Notes: generated by a model not told the origin, from the sequence alone. DNA of 64,000 nt from Larkinella insperata (GCF_026248825.1 NZ_CP110973.1:3119001-3183000); one strand, 5' to 3'; numbered from the stretch's first letter, positions 1 to 9,375 are shown. Numbers and translations: made by a program.

Positions 1-878
1 GCCTGCGGGGGATTCTCGTCAATCAGCGATGAGAGGGAGTTAAGGCTGTTGAACAGAAAATGCGGGTTGACCTGTGCCTGCAACGCCCGGAGCTGAACAT
101 CGGTTTTTTCCTGCTCCAGCCGACGCACGGCCAGTTCGGCTTCCAGACTTTCCCGGTGCCGCTGATCCCGCTCGTGAATTAACTGCTCCTTTTCGCGGGT
201 TTGCTCAATCGCCTGGGCGACGGCAATCTGGCGCTGGCGGAAAGCCAGACAGAGCGAAAGACACAGCAATTCCACCATCAGCGCTACGCTGACCACATTC
301 GTAAAGAAATCTTTGACCGGATCGGTGGCCCAACTCCATTGAAAGGCCGTGTAAAACACCAGTGTTCGGATGCTGCGCAGCAACAGAATAGCGCTGGCGG
401 CCAGAAAAAAGCGGCCAACGGCATCACGCCGGTGCGACGCCACCCCGATGCCCGTGGCAACGAGCATGATCACCAGCAGCCAGTAAAGGGCCGAGATGTA
501 CGGGTAAGCCGGATGGGTGTTGAAGCCGAAGGTGATGATGGCCAGTTCTTCCAGGAGCAAATACCCAACCAGAACTCGCTGGGCGATCCGGAGCCATCGG
601 CGTAGTCGGGGGTAATGGGAGGGGAGGTCGAAAAGCTGATAGACCAATTCCAGGTAGATGATTCGGGAAAGCCCCACCACCAGTGCCTGAATGATCAGGT
701 AATTGGCCATGCCGCCGACATCATACCGTTGCGAGATGCTGTAGGCCAGCCAGATAAAAAGTTGTAACGTAAACAGACCGTGCACCCGGTCGCGGGAAAG
801 CCCCCACTGCACGGCATTCAACGCAAACAATGCGCCCAACGAACCCATGTAGAGCAAACCCAACGAGTCGAAGGACAT
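1..878 (-). CDS. LytS/YehU-type sensor histidine kinase, C-terminus cut by window edge
   Basis: Read on the minus strand from the ATG at 878-876, this frame stays open to the window edge (about 292 codons). The N-terminal ~200 residues are hydrophobic, with several likely membrane helices. A charged coiled-coil linker follows, then the motif QVNPHFLFNSLNSL about 25 residues before the edge. That motif is the phospho-acceptor region of the His_kinase (LytS/YehU) family, in which the His of NPHFLFN is phosphorylated. The ATPase domain lies outside the window. Such kinases normally pair with a LytTR-type response regulator encoded next to them; none is visible here, so any partner should lie to the left. 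The signal sensed is unknown. Family call is firm, ligand is not. Confidence 0.9.
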   Translation of the reverse strand, partial: MSFDSLGLLYMGSLGALFALNAVQWGLSRDRVHGLFTLQLFIWLAYSISQRYDVGGMANYLIIQALVVGLSRIIYLELVYQLFDLPSHYPRLRRWLRIAQRVLVGYLLLEELAIITFGFNTHPAYPYISALYWLLVIMLVATGIGVASHRRDAVGRFFLAASAILLLRSIRTLVFYTAFQWSWATDPVKDFFTNVVSVALMVELLCLSLCLAFRQRQIAVAQAIEQTREKEQLIHERDQRHRESLEAELAVRRLEQEKTDVQLRALQAQVNPHFLFNSLNSLSSLIDENPPQ

Positions 879-1220
879 AGTTAGCGAGGATGATTTTCTT
901 GAGACGGTACGAATATACAACTTTGACCGTCAACGAAAAAGCGGAAGAAGCTGAGTTGGAAGGTCTTCGCAGGGTGGGACCGTGCTCTGGATCCATCACC
1001 CGCCAACGCATCAGCCCCCGCCAAGGTTTTACCTTAACGGGGGCTGAGATGTTACCAGATACCGCTGCCTTTTCTCTCTGAAGTACCACCCACGGCTAAT
1101 GAGCGTCAACGCCGTTGGGGTTGGTCTTTACGTGAATAGCTGGGACTTGAACCATCCTGACCCGGTGCTTTTGGCCTGCACGAAATGCAGGGGTACAGCC
1201 AGGTCTGAAATGTTTGTGCG
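879..1220. other. Intergenic region with two hairpins
   Basis: No convincing gene is seen between the kinase start and the 3' end of the Gfo/Idh/MocA gene. A strong hairpin sits at 1011-1047 and a smaller one at 1175-1191 (CCTGCA, loop CGAAA, TGCAGG). Short open frames here lack protein-like composition. Confidence 0.5.
1011..1047. repeat. Strong GC-rich hairpin
   Basis: Left arm TCAGCCCCCG then CCAAGG; right arm CCTTAA then CGGGGGCTGA, around a loop of about five bases. The outer ten bases pair perfectly. No T-run follows on either strand, so an intrinsic terminator is not certain; an attenuator or structured leftover is equally possible. Confidence 0.6.
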
Positions 1221-2336
1221 CTATAGCCGACGGGCCAGACGGTCGGCTTGCACCGCCGTCAGCAGGGAGTTCAGGCCATTCTGTTCGGTAACCTTGCGGT
1301 GTGTTTCGGGGTAATAAATAGAGCTGGTCTGGTCGCGGATCATCAGCCGCAGCAGTTCGCCGTAAAGGTTCATTTTGTTGTGATCGAATCCGTAGCGAAT
1401 TTCCACATTCTGGGAAATTTCAAACTCCTTGTTGCGTCCACGGGCCGCCCGGTCTTTGCCGCCATAATTGCCGGTAATGTCCAGAATCGACCCCGGAAAC
1501 AGGTCCATCAGAGCCCGTGTTCCGGCTTCGTCCACCAAACCCCGGACGATGGCCCGCGTCGGTACCCATTCGTGCAGCGTTACATCCCCGCGCTCAAACA
1601 GAAGCCGCATTTCCTGGCGATCCATCCGGCCCACCTGCGTAAACCCGTGGTAAAAATTGACGAGCGTGTCGCCGTAGCGGACGGTAGCCTGCACCTGGTC
1701 TTCCAGGTCCGTGCCGGGGCGTTTGCAAATCTGTGCGGCTTCTACCGTGCCGTCGCCCAGCCAGCCCGCAAACATGTCAAAGAAGTGAACACCGTGTTCG
1801 ATGAAAATACCGCCACTAAGTTCGCGGTTCCAGAACCAGTGCTGGGGCGAAAGCCCTTCGTCACCCGCGTAATTCTCGAAGTAACCGTGCAGAAATTCAC
1901 CCAGGATCTTTTTGTCAATCAGAGTTTTGATGCGCTCGAACATCGGGTTGTAGCGCTGCATCAGGTTCGTTACCATCAGCAGACCCTTGCTTTGGGCGAA
2001 CTCGACCATCTCACGGCCCTCTTCCTCGCTGGTTGCCAGCGGTTTCTCGCAAATAACGTGTTTGCCCGCCCGCAGCGCCTGCATGGATTGCTCGTAATGC
2101 AGAAAAGGCGGAGTGGAAATGTACACGATGTCGAGGTCGGGCTGGGCCAGCAGCTCGTCGATGGAATCGAAATGGGTGGCGCCAAAACGGTTGGCGGCCC
2201 GGGTGGCTTCCTCCCGCTGGGATCCCGCAATGCCAACCAGTTTGAGGTGAGGAGATTGCAGGAAATGCTGGGCGGCAAAAAGGCCAAAGCCGCCAAAACC
2301 AATGATGCCTAAGCCAAGTTCTTTTAGTTCACTCAT
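1221..2336 (-). CDS. Gfo/Idh/MocA family NAD(P)-dependent oxidoreductase
   Basis: A 371-residue protein with an N-terminal Rossmann fold (GIIGFGGFGLFAAQ at about residues 9-22) and the family signature EKPLA (HVICEKPLA, about residue 95), whose Lys is part of the active site. The C-terminal half fits the GFO_IDH_MocA_C alpha/beta domain. Members oxidise or reduce sugars, inositols and related polyols; the substrate cannot be read from sequence. No signal peptide is seen, so it is probably cytoplasmic. It is transcribed away from the neighbouring TonB-dependent receptor, with 233 nt between starts, so both may share control elements. An inverted repeat CCTAA-N6-TTAGG lies just upstream at 2363-2378. 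Confidence 0.93.
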   Translation of the reverse strand: MSELKELGLGIIGFGGFGLFAAQHFLQSPHLKLVGIAGSQREEATRAANRFGATHFDSIDELLAQPDLDIVYISTPPFLHYEQSMQALRAGKHVICEKPLATSEEEGREMVEFAQSKGLLMVTNLMQRYNPMFERIKTLIDKKILGEFLHGYFENYAGDEGLSPQHWFWNRELSGGIFIEHGVHFFDMFAGWLGDGTVEAAQICKRPGTDLEDQVQATVRYGDTLVNFYHGFTQVGRMDRQEMRLLFERGDVTLHEWVPTRAIVRGLVDEAGTRALMDLFPGSILDITGNYGGKDRAARGRNKEFEISQNVEIRYGFDHNKMNLYGELLRLMIRDQTSSIYYPETHRKVTEQNGLNSLLTAVQADRLARRL

Positions 2337-2479
2337 GTCGTTCCAGGTTGTCTGATTTCCTACCTAACCACAATTAGGCGGAACTGTTGAAAAGATTTAA
2401 ACCCAGATGACCCGAAAGCGAGGTTTTTATCCAATAAGCCGTGCCTTTCAGTATCGAATTTAGGCACTTCATCATTTTT

Positions 2480-2513
2480 TTGTCCTACCTAATGGGGGGA
2501 ACCCCGACCTTTG
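2480..2513 (+). promoter_or_regulatory. Candidate promoter of the first TonB-dependent receptor
   Basis: TTG at 2480-2482 lies 23 nt before GACCTTTG at 2506-2513, a near match to the Bacteroidota -33/-7 pattern TTG...TAnnTTTG (first base of the -7 box differs). It sits 57 nt before the ATG. Confidence 0.4.
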
Positions 2514-2569
2514 CTGTCAACCAACAAATACACAAACTTTACTGGCGCTTTCGCGATACAACCTGACTT

Positions 2570-5020
2570 ATGAAACAATTCTTACAAGGATGCCTCCTGC
2601 TGCTGCTGACCAGCACGGTTCTGCGGGCGCAGGAAACAGCCGGTGCTGCCCCAACGACCCGGCGCGTGAGTGGACAGGGAACGGTGAGCGGTTACATTAA
2701 AGATGCGGCCAACGGCGAAGGATTAATCGGTGTCTCGGTGTTTGTCAAAGAAACGGAGACCGGCATTACGACCAATTCATACGGCTTTTATTCCCTCACG
2801 CTCCCGGCTGGTACCTATACGTTAACGTATACCTACGTCGGTTTTGCCAGAGAAACCCGCACCGTCGATCTGACGGGCGAGAACGTACGACTCAATATCG
2901 AATTGCAGGAGGAAGGACGCGACCTCCAGGAAGTAACCGTTTCGACCAGACGTGAAGACGATAACGTAAAGAGCGTAGCCATGAGCGTTAATACGGTCGA
3001 AATGAAGACGATCCAGAAAATGCCGGCCCTGCTGGGGGAAGTTGACGTTATCCGGAGCATTCAGCTGCTGCCGGGCGTTTCGACGGTGGGCGAGGGCGCG
3101 ACGGGCTTTAACGTCCGGGGCGGCAACGTTGACCAGAACCTGGTATTGCTGGATGAAGCACCGGTTTATAACTCTTCGCACCTGTTCGGTTTCTTCTCGG
3201 TCTTCAATCCCGATGCGGTGAAAGACGTGAAGCTGGTGAAAGGCGGGATTCCGGCCCTGTACGGCGGGCGGGTTTCGTCCATTCTGGATGTCCGGATGAA
3301 GGAAGGAAATTCCAAGCGAACCACGGTATCGGGTGGTATCGGCCTAATTTTTAGCCGGTTGACGCTGGAGCAGCCGCTCTTCAAAGATAAAAACGGGCAG
3401 GCCCGGGGTTCATTCATCATTGCGGGTCGCCGGTCGTACGCTGACGTGCTGGCCAAACCGTTTCTGACGGGCGATTTGAAAGGCTCCCGGTTTTTCTTCT
3501 ACGACCTGACGGCCAAAGCCAACTACCGCATCAACGACAAAAATACCATTTACGCATCCGGTTATCTGGGGCGCGATGTGTTCGGCGCCGATTTTGGCTT
3601 TAACTGGGGCAATACCACCACGAGCCTGCGCTGGAACCACGTCTTTAGCGACAAGCTGTTTTTGAACACAACGGCTTTCTACAGCAACTACGATTACCTG
3701 CTGGACAGCGACCTGAAACGCACCAATCAGAAAGACTTTTTCAACTGGAAATCGGGCATTGTCAACTACAGCCTCAAACCCGACTTTACGCTGTTTCTGA
3801 AAAACAACACGCTGACGTTCGGTGGGCAGGCCATTATCTACGACTTCCGGCCGGGCGAAGCCAACGCGGCCAGCGGGGGAGAAGTGCGGTCGTTTGGGCT
3901 GGAAAGCAAGTATGCCCTGGAAAGTGCGCTCTACATCGGCAACGAGCAGCAGGTTTCCCGGCGGTTGCAGTTGCAGTACGGCCTGCGGTATTCGCTGTAT
4001 AATTACCTCGGCCCCGGCGAAGCTTACGAATTTCAAACCAATGTGCCCGCGGGTCAGCGCCGGTTCCCGGTTTCAACCACGAGGTATGATCGTAACGAAG
4101 TGATTCAGACCTACGGAAACTGGGAACCCCGGTTTTCGGCCAAGTACGAGTTGAATGACATTAGCTCGCTGAAAGTCAGCTACAACCGGCTGGCGCAGTA
4201 CCTGCACTTGGTATCGAACACAACGGCTTCGACTCCGCTGGACGTCTGGACCCCATCGACCAACAACATCAAACCACAGATTGCCGACCAGATTGCCGGG
4301 GGCTATTTCCGGAACTTTGGCCAAACCGGAACGGAATTTGAGGCTTCGGTGGAACTCTACTACAAGTGGTTGCAGAATCAGGTCGATTACATCGACGGCG
4401 CCGAACTGCTGCTCAACAAATACCTCGAAGGTGACCTGCTGAACGGCAAGGGGCGGGCGTATGGGGCCGAGTTTTACCTGAAAAAAAACCGGGGCGACCT
4501 GACCGGCTGGATAAGCTACACGCTTGCGAAAACCGAACGCTTCGTGGACGGCATTAACAACAACCGCTGGTTTCCGACGCGCTTTGACAAGCGGCACACC
4601 CTGAATGCCGTGGCCTTGTACGACCTCAATAAACGCTGGAGTTTCTCGGCATCTTTCGCGTTTGCAACCGGTACACCCGGCACGTTCCCGACCAACGGCT
4701 ATCTTTTTCAAAATGTGTTAGTTGGCATCGTGAACGGACGCAACAACTACCGCATTCCGCCGTACCACCGGATCGATTTGTCGGCAACGCTGTACAACCG
4801 CAAGAAACGCCCCGATCAGAAGTGGGAAAGTAACTGGGTCTTCTCGGTTTACAACGCTTACGGACGCAAAAACCCGTTTTCCGTCTTTTTCCGGCAGGCC
4901 GAAGAAAAACGCACCGTCATGCTGAACGGCGAACCGGCGCAGATTCCAGTCGCCGAGGCCGTCCGGTATTCGGTGTTCGCTACCCTGATTCCGTCAGCAA
5001 CTTACAATTTCAAGTTCTAA
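2570..5020 (+). CDS. TonB-dependent outer membrane receptor with carboxypeptidase-like domain
   Basis: An 816-residue protein with an N-terminal signal peptide (residues 1-20, ending LRAQ). A CarbopepD_reg/CNA-B-type beta-sandwich follows at about 36-115 (SGYIKDAANGEGLIGVSVFV), then a plug domain at about 130-235 (FNVRGGNVDQNLVLLDEAPVY), then a beta-barrel that ends in aromatic FKF. It should import or bind a ligand at the outer membrane using TonB energy; the ligand is unknown. The next gene, 33 nt downstream, encodes a DUF4249 lipoprotein. That pairing recurs in Bacteroidota and occurs again at the right end of this window. It differs from SusC-type receptors in being shorter and in lacking a SusD partner. 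Confidence 0.93.
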   Translation: MKQFLQGCLLLLLTSTVLRAQETAGAAPTTRRVSGQGTVSGYIKDAANGEGLIGVSVFVKETETGITTNSYGFYSLTLPAGTYTLTYTYVGFARETRTVDLTGENVRLNIELQEEGRDLQEVTVSTRREDDNVKSVAMSVNTVEMKTIQKMPALLGEVDVIRSIQLLPGVSTVGEGATGFNVRGGNVDQNLVLLDEAPVYNSSHLFGFFSVFNPDAVKDVKLVKGGIPALYGGRVSSILDVRMKEGNSKRTTVSGGIGLIFSRLTLEQPLFKDKNGQARGSFIIAGRRSYADVLAKPFLTGDLKGSRFFFYDLTAKANYRINDKNTIYASGYLGRDVFGADFGFNWGNTTTSLRWNHVFSDKLFLNTTAFYSNYDYLLDSDLKRTNQKDFFNWKSGIVNYSLKPDFTLFLKNNTLTFGGQAIIYDFRPGEANAASGGEVRSFGLESKYALESALYIGNEQQVSRRLQLQYGLRYSLYNYLGPGEAYEFQTNVPAGQRRFPVSTTRYDRNEVIQTYGNWEPRFSAKYELNDISSLKVSYNRLAQYLHLVSNTTASTPLDVWTPSTNNIKPQIADQIAGGYFRNFGQTGTEFEASVELYYKWLQNQVDYIDGAELLLNKYLEGDLLNGKGRAYGAEFYLKKNRGDLTGWISYTLAKTERFVDGINNNRWFPTRFDKRHTLNAVALYDLNKRWSFSASFAFATGTPGTFPTNGYLFQNVLVGIVNGRNNYRIPPYHRIDLSATLYNRKKRPDQKWESNWVFSVYNAYGRKNPFSVFFRQAEEKRTVMLNGEPAQIPVAEAVRYSVFATLIPSATYNFKF

Positions 5021-5053
5021 GCAACCCTCGGACTTTTTTACCAGAAAATAGCC

Positions 5054-5974
5054 ATGAAAAATACCCATATATGCGGTTTCTCGATCCTTCATGTGATCTT
5101 GTTCGGCCTGCTACTACTGGGCCTGACTTCCTGTGAAGACCCGATCGACATTAACCTGGCGACCGGTCCGTCGCAACTGGCCGTTGATGGCTGGCTGACC
5201 AACCAGCCCGGCCCGCAGACAATCCGGCTTATGCGTACCGCCGGTTATTTTGATGCCGCCCAGCCCCCGGCGGCTCTGGGCGCTACGGTCATTGTAGCCG
5301 ACGAAGACTCGGTTATTCACGAGTTTGTTGATCTGAAAGGCAACGGCAATTACGTCTGGACGCCCAAAAACGGCGAGACGTTCGGCAAAATTGGTAAGAA
5401 GTATCTGTTGGGCATCCGTTACGAAGGGCAGGAGTATTACGCCATTTCCCAGATGCAGCCCGTTCCGCCCATTGATTCCCTGGTTTTCCGGGAAGAAAAA
5501 TTGAATCCGGTTTCGAGCGAAACGGGTTTTCAGGCTGAATTTTACGCCACCGACCTGCCCGGCCAGGGCGATTACTACTGGATTCGTACGTACCACAACG
5601 GCAAAAGACTCGACGGCACAAACAACATCGTGGTTTCCTACAACGGTTCGTTCAATGGGTCGGCGGATACCGATGGGCTGCTGTTTATTCAGCCGATCCG
5701 GTGGGCCATCAATCCCGAAGACCTGTACCAGATGAACGATTCGGTCCGGGTTGAAGTGTTGTCCATTACGCCGGATGCATTTTATTTCTTCCAGCAACTA
5801 AGCACCCAGATTAACAACGGCGGTTTGTTTGCGTCTCCGCCGGCCAACGTGCCCACCAACGTCGTCAACCGTAACGCCAGCGGTCCGAAAGCCGTGGGAT
5901 TCTTCGGTATCTCGGCCCTGAGCAGCAAAACCGCCAAGGTTGAACCGGCGAACATTCGGCCGAGTGACGATTAA
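5054..5974 (+). CDS. DUF4249 domain lipoprotein, partner of the upstream receptor
   Basis: A 306-residue protein with a hydrophobic leader and lipobox GLTSC near residue 27, so it should be lipidated and exported. The mature start, EDPIDINLATGPSQLAVDGW, fits the DUF4249 family, found almost only in Bacteroidota next to TonB-dependent receptors of the type upstream. The spacing of 33 nt implies one operon. By position it could be a surface ligand-binding partner (a SusD-like role), but that is inference. At 306 residues it is at the shorter end for the family and the reading frame looks intact. Confidence 0.88.
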   Translation: MKNTHICGFSILHVILFGLLLLGLTSCEDPIDINLATGPSQLAVDGWLTNQPGPQTIRLMRTAGYFDAAQPPAALGATVIVADEDSVIHEFVDLKGNGNYVWTPKNGETFGKIGKKYLLGIRYEGQEYYAISQMQPVPPIDSLVFREEKLNPVSSETGFQAEFYATDLPGQGDYYWIRTYHNGKRLDGTNNIVVSYNGSFNGSADTDGLLFIQPIRWAINPEDLYQMNDSVRVEVLSITPDAFYFFQQLSTQINNGGLFASPPANVPTNVVNRNASGPKAVGFFGISALSSKTAKVEPANIRPSDD

Positions 5975-6202
5975 ACCGTTGGCTCATTGGTCCGGACTAC
6001 GGCTTGTTTAAGCGGGCCAGCCATCCGTTTTGTCCCGGCAGCGGACGGCTAACCCGCATAGCCGGGCGACAACTTTGTAGCGTTCAGCTGCGGCTCAGCA
6101 CAATTTATCCACACCTCAACTCGAGTAGCGCGTAAAACCTATTCGTTGCTTACCAGGACAAAGTCGCACCAAGCCGTGTGATTTTGTAGTAAGTCAGGTA
6201 AC

Positions 6203-6229
6203 AAAAACGGATTCAGTGAATCCGTTTTT
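6203..6229. terminator. Bidirectional intrinsic terminator
   Basis: AAAAACGGATTCA pairs with a perfect complement ending in TTTTT around a two-base loop. It lies between the convergent DUF4249 gene and the helix-hairpin-helix gene and has A/T tracts on both sides, so it can serve both strands. Confidence 0.8.
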
Positions 6230-6236
6230 ATGTTTC

Positions 6237-8309
6237 TCAAAACTTCCAGCGCACCTGCGCCTTTACTTCGCTTTTGTGTGGCCTGGCAATTTCGTCCAGA
6301 TCCGAGCCAACGGTATCCTGCTGGCGAAAATCGGTGCGGCTCCAGCGCAGCCAGAGGTCCAGATGCTTGTTCAACGTGTACTGAACCAGAAGGTAATTTC
6401 GGATGCCCTTGTTGGCGTAAGCCGGGATCGAAAAGGCGGACAGTACATCTTTTTCGTAAATATACTGCCGACTGTCGTAACTGTCAGTGCTGAACCACGC
6501 CAGCCGCCCGCTGAGGGAAAGCCGTCCGAAATCCGCCGTGGCATCCTGCACCACCGCCAAACCGTTGGACGCTTCATGATCGGCGTAGTGGAAGCCGCCC
6601 CACTGCACCCGCGTCCGCCACGACCATACCCGCGAGGGAGCGTATTCGACATTGATGGCGTAGTTTTTCCGCACGGTCCCGACCGTTTCTTTGGTTTTAC
6701 TCAGCGCCGTCGGCAGGTTTTTCTCCTTGTGCTCCTCGCGGTAGATACCGTATAGGGTCAGTTTTTTGGTGGGCGTGTAGGTGGTCTGCACCAAAAAATC
6801 GTAGCCCTGCGACGGCTTGTCAACCAAGTACTTCAGCCACGGGAACCGGTAAAAGTCGAAGAACGTACCCAACGTCAGCTTGCGGTAAATGACGTAGCGC
6901 AACCCCGTGTAAATGCCCCGTTCATTGCTGTTTCGCGTGTTTTCTCCGAAAGCATTGGCATAGAAGCTATGGAAATTCCGGGCGTAATACCGTCCCAGCA
7001 GGGCCGCGTCCAACCGTTTGGTCAGACTGGCGACGGCCCCACCCACCGCGCCAACACCACCGCTGGTGGACCGGGCGGCCTCTCCAAAAAAGTTAATGTT
7101 TTGCCAGATGTAACTGCCGTGCAGCCCAATGACGGTGTTCTGCTTACCTGCAAATTCGTAGCGGTTGTACGGCAGATCGCGTTTTTGCAGCCTTTTGTCA
7201 AAAGTGGTGTGCAGCACTGTCGCGCCCAGTTGCAGCCGCTGGTCCGGATGATAGAGCAGGTGCGCCCCCAGGTTTTGTTCCAGAACGCTGGCGTGGTCGG
7301 CCTGTTCGGCGGGTGTCCGGTGCAGACCGCTGGTGAGAAGCGAACTGATTTTATCTTCCTGATTTTCCGAATCCGTTACCACGTTGCCGTCGCGCCGGTT
7401 GTGGGCTGCCAGCAGCGTGACATCCCAGCTTCGGGTCAGCGCACAGGTCGCTGTCAGGCCACGTAAGTAACCGTATTCGCTCAAAGAAGTATGAGGCCGC
7501 GCACCCAGCGAGGGCCGCCGAACGCCCGCTACGGTTTCCGCCCCCTTTCCCAGCGAAAAGCCCGACGCCAGTACAAGGCCCTGTCCGATCTGGAGTTGGT
7601 AATCTCCGATCAGAATGTTGCGCCAGCGTCCCCGGTTCTGAAGTTGGGCGTGGAAGGAAACGTAATCCATACCGTACTGATACCGGCCCGGCTGCCAGCG
7701 AAACGGCTCACCGGGGTCCTGCTCGAGGGTGAAGCCAAAACTGAAATCGCGTGGCCGGCTGTAACGATAGCGCCAATACCACTGCTGTCGGCTGCCGTCG
7801 TAGCGCCGGGGCAAGTTTCCGTTTTTATCCGGTTCGCCCGGGGTAAATCCCTTTTGCTGTTCCAGAACCCGTTCAACGCGCATCATCAGGTAATGATCGG
7901 TCGGATTCCGAACCGAGAAAGAACGGTTCCGCGCATCGATGGTCACAAACGGTAGCAGCCGGCGGATGGTCGGCAGGTCAAAATCCGGGACGGCCTGCAG
8001 TTCGTAGACGGACAGGAAATTGCCGAAGCTGGCCCGGTACTCAAACAGGCTGTTAAGCTGCCGTTCAGTCAGCAGGTACGTAGCCGAAAGTTCGTCGCGG
8101 GTGAGGGTGTTGAGGTCAAGCGGACTGGCGTAAAGCTGGTACAGATTTTCGTAAACCGTAGGGTAGTCGATGCCCTCGGTTTGTACCGGAAACAGATTCT
8201 GGATAAAATCGCTGAGGTTGGTTTCGCGCCGACGGTATTCCTGCGCCCCGGCAAACGAACCGAGCAGCAGGAAACCGCCAAGCAACCAACAGGTGAAATG
8301 GTAGTTCAA
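6237..8309 (-). CDS. Helix-hairpin-helix domain outer membrane barrel-like protein
   Basis: A 690-residue protein with a signal peptide (cleavage after SFAGA, about residue 22). The first ~130 mature residues resemble ComEA-type helix-hairpin-helix repeats: LDLNTLTRDEL, then a segment with EYRASFGNFLSVYELQAVPDF. In cytoplasmic proteins such folds bind DNA backbones. The rest is rich in alternating Tyr/Arg/Gly beta-strand patterns and ends KAQVRWKF, typical of an outer membrane barrel. This HhH-plus-barrel layout is known as an uncharacterised Bacteroidota family. A role in DNA uptake or DNA binding at the surface is possible but unproven. It stands alone between two convergent or unrelated neighbours. 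Confidence 0.8.
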   Translation of the reverse strand: MNYHFTCWLLGGFLLLGSFAGAQEYRRRETNLSDFIQNLFPVQTEGIDYPTVYENLYQLYASPLDLNTLTRDELSATYLLTERQLNSLFEYRASFGNFLSVYELQAVPDFDLPTIRRLLPFVTIDARNRSFSVRNPTDHYLMMRVERVLEQQKGFTPGEPDKNGNLPRRYDGSRQQWYWRYRYSRPRDFSFGFTLEQDPGEPFRWQPGRYQYGMDYVSFHAQLQNRGRWRNILIGDYQLQIGQGLVLASGFSLGKGAETVAGVRRPSLGARPHTSLSEYGYLRGLTATCALTRSWDVTLLAAHNRRDGNVVTDSENQEDKISSLLTSGLHRTPAEQADHASVLEQNLGAHLLYHPDQRLQLGATVLHTTFDKRLQKRDLPYNRYEFAGKQNTVIGLHGSYIWQNINFFGEAARSTSGGVGAVGGAVASLTKRLDAALLGRYYARNFHSFYANAFGENTRNSNERGIYTGLRYVIYRKLTLGTFFDFYRFPWLKYLVDKPSQGYDFLVQTTYTPTKKLTLYGIYREEHKEKNLPTALSKTKETVGTVRKNYAINVEYAPSRVWSWRTRVQWGGFHYADHEASNGLAVVQDATADFGRLSLSGRLAWFSTDSYDSRQYIYEKDVLSAFSIPAYANKGIRNYLLVQYTLNKHLDLWLRWSRTDFRQQDTVGSDLDEIARPHKSEVKAQVRWKF

Positions 8310-8360
8310 ATCGTCGTTACAAGTGGGAAGGCCGCACGTTTGCCGGACGGCCCGGTCCGG

Positions 8361-8381
8361 CTGAAAGAAGGTTTCTTTCAG
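8361..8381. repeat. Hairpin downstream of the PPK2 gene
   Basis: CTGAAAGAA, three-base loop, TTCTTTCAG. It lies 3' of the minus-strand PPK2 gene and upstream of the HhH gene. No T-run is present, so it is only a weak terminator candidate. Confidence 0.35.
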
Positions 8382-8439
8382 TTACTTATGACGACGTAAG
8401 TGGGTAGAGGACACACCATTGGAACGGTTTTCTAGCTGA

Positions 8440-9375
8440 TTAGTCTGCCCGATTGATGACATCAACCAGATCCTGGAGATTTTTCTGCTGTTCTTTGGTC
8501 ACCTTCGGATACTCCATTTTCAGGCTCCGCAGCGTTTCGGCCACGACTTTAGCCACAATTAGCCGCATGTTTTTCTTGTCGTCGGCCGGAATGATGTACC
8601 AGGGCGCTTTTTCGGTGGCGGTTTCGTTGATCGCTTCTTCGTAAGCCTGCATGTATTGTTTCCAGAAGCCGCGTTCGACTACGTCCTGGTTGTCGAATTT
8701 CCAGTTTTTCGACGGGTCTTCGATTCGGGAAATCAGCCGTTCGGCCTGTTCTTTTTTCGATACGTTCAGGAAAAATTTCAGCACCGGAAAGCCGTTGCGA
8801 ATCAGGTAGGTTTCGAAATTCCGGATGTCCTTGTAGCGTTGCTTCCAGAGTTTATCCAGGTTGGCGGTTCGTTCGTCGGGTAACCGCTGGCTCTGGGTTA
8901 AAATATCGGGATGGACTTTAACGACCAGTACCTCTTCGTAATACGAACGGTTGAAAATACCGATGGTGCCCCGTTCGGGCAGGTTGATCATGCTACGCCA
9001 GAGAAAATCGTGATCCAGTTCCGCGTCGTTGGGCCGTTTGAACGAATGCACACGCAACCCCAGCGGATTAACCCCCGAAAAAACATGCTGGATGGTGCTG
9101 TCTTTGCCGGCGGCATCCATCGCCTGAAAAATCGTAACCATTCCGTAGCGGTTGTGGGCAAACATGGTTTCCTGGAACTCATTCAGTTCGGACGTCAGGT
9201 TGCGCAGTATAATCTCGTAATGCTCCTTATTTTCGTATAGATCGTCGATTTTTGTGGGGGCGTCAGCGATGGAAAATTTCTTAGATTCGTGGCCCGAGAA
9301 ACGGAACTGTTCAATGGCTAGCGCTAGGGACTCAGTCATAGATTCTGTAAGGATTGTGGTAAACACGGAGTTCAT
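8440..9375 (-). CDS. ppk2: Polyphosphate kinase 2 family, polyphosphate:nucleotide phosphotransferase
   Basis: A 311-residue protein matching the PPK2 family. The Walker A-like loop is QAMDAAGKDSTIQHVF, followed by the family blocks SFKRPNDAELDHDFLWR and GTIGIFNRSYYEEVLVVKVHP, which carry the lid and Walker B equivalents. PPK2 enzymes move phosphate between polyphosphate and nucleotides. The overall sequence is closest to what I know of class III enzymes (AMP and ADP phosphorylation, as in the Cytophaga hutchinsonii enzyme), but class assignment is inference. A second in-frame Met at residue 13 is an alternative start. The gene is single and cytoplasmic, divergent from msrA. Confidence 0.92.
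   Translation of the reverse strand: MNSVFTTILTESMTESLALAIEQFRFSGHESKKFSIADAPTKIDDLYENKEHYEIILRNLTSELNEFQETMFAHNRYGMVTIFQAMDAAGKDSTIQHVFSGVNPLGLRVHSFKRPNDAELDHDFLWRSMINLPERGTIGIFNRSYYEEVLVVKVHPDILTQSQRLPDERTANLDKLWKQRYKDIRNFETYLIRNGFPVLKFFLNVSKKEQAERLISRIEDPSKNWKFDNQDVVERGFWKQYMQAYEEAINETATEKAPWYIIPADDKKNMRLIVAKVVAETLRSLKMEYPKVTKEQQKNLQDLVDVINRAD

Noticed and set aside
1130..1200. tRNA-like string (GGGACTTGAACC resembles a reverse-strand T-arm)
   Set aside because: The T-stem does not pair, no acceptor stem or anticodon arm can be folded, and the nearby D-arm-like string is too far away.
1248..2312. 354-codon plus-strand frame opposite the Gfo/Idh/MocA gene
   Set aside because: Shadow frame: the minus-strand product has clear Rossmann and EKP motifs, while this one has no family features.
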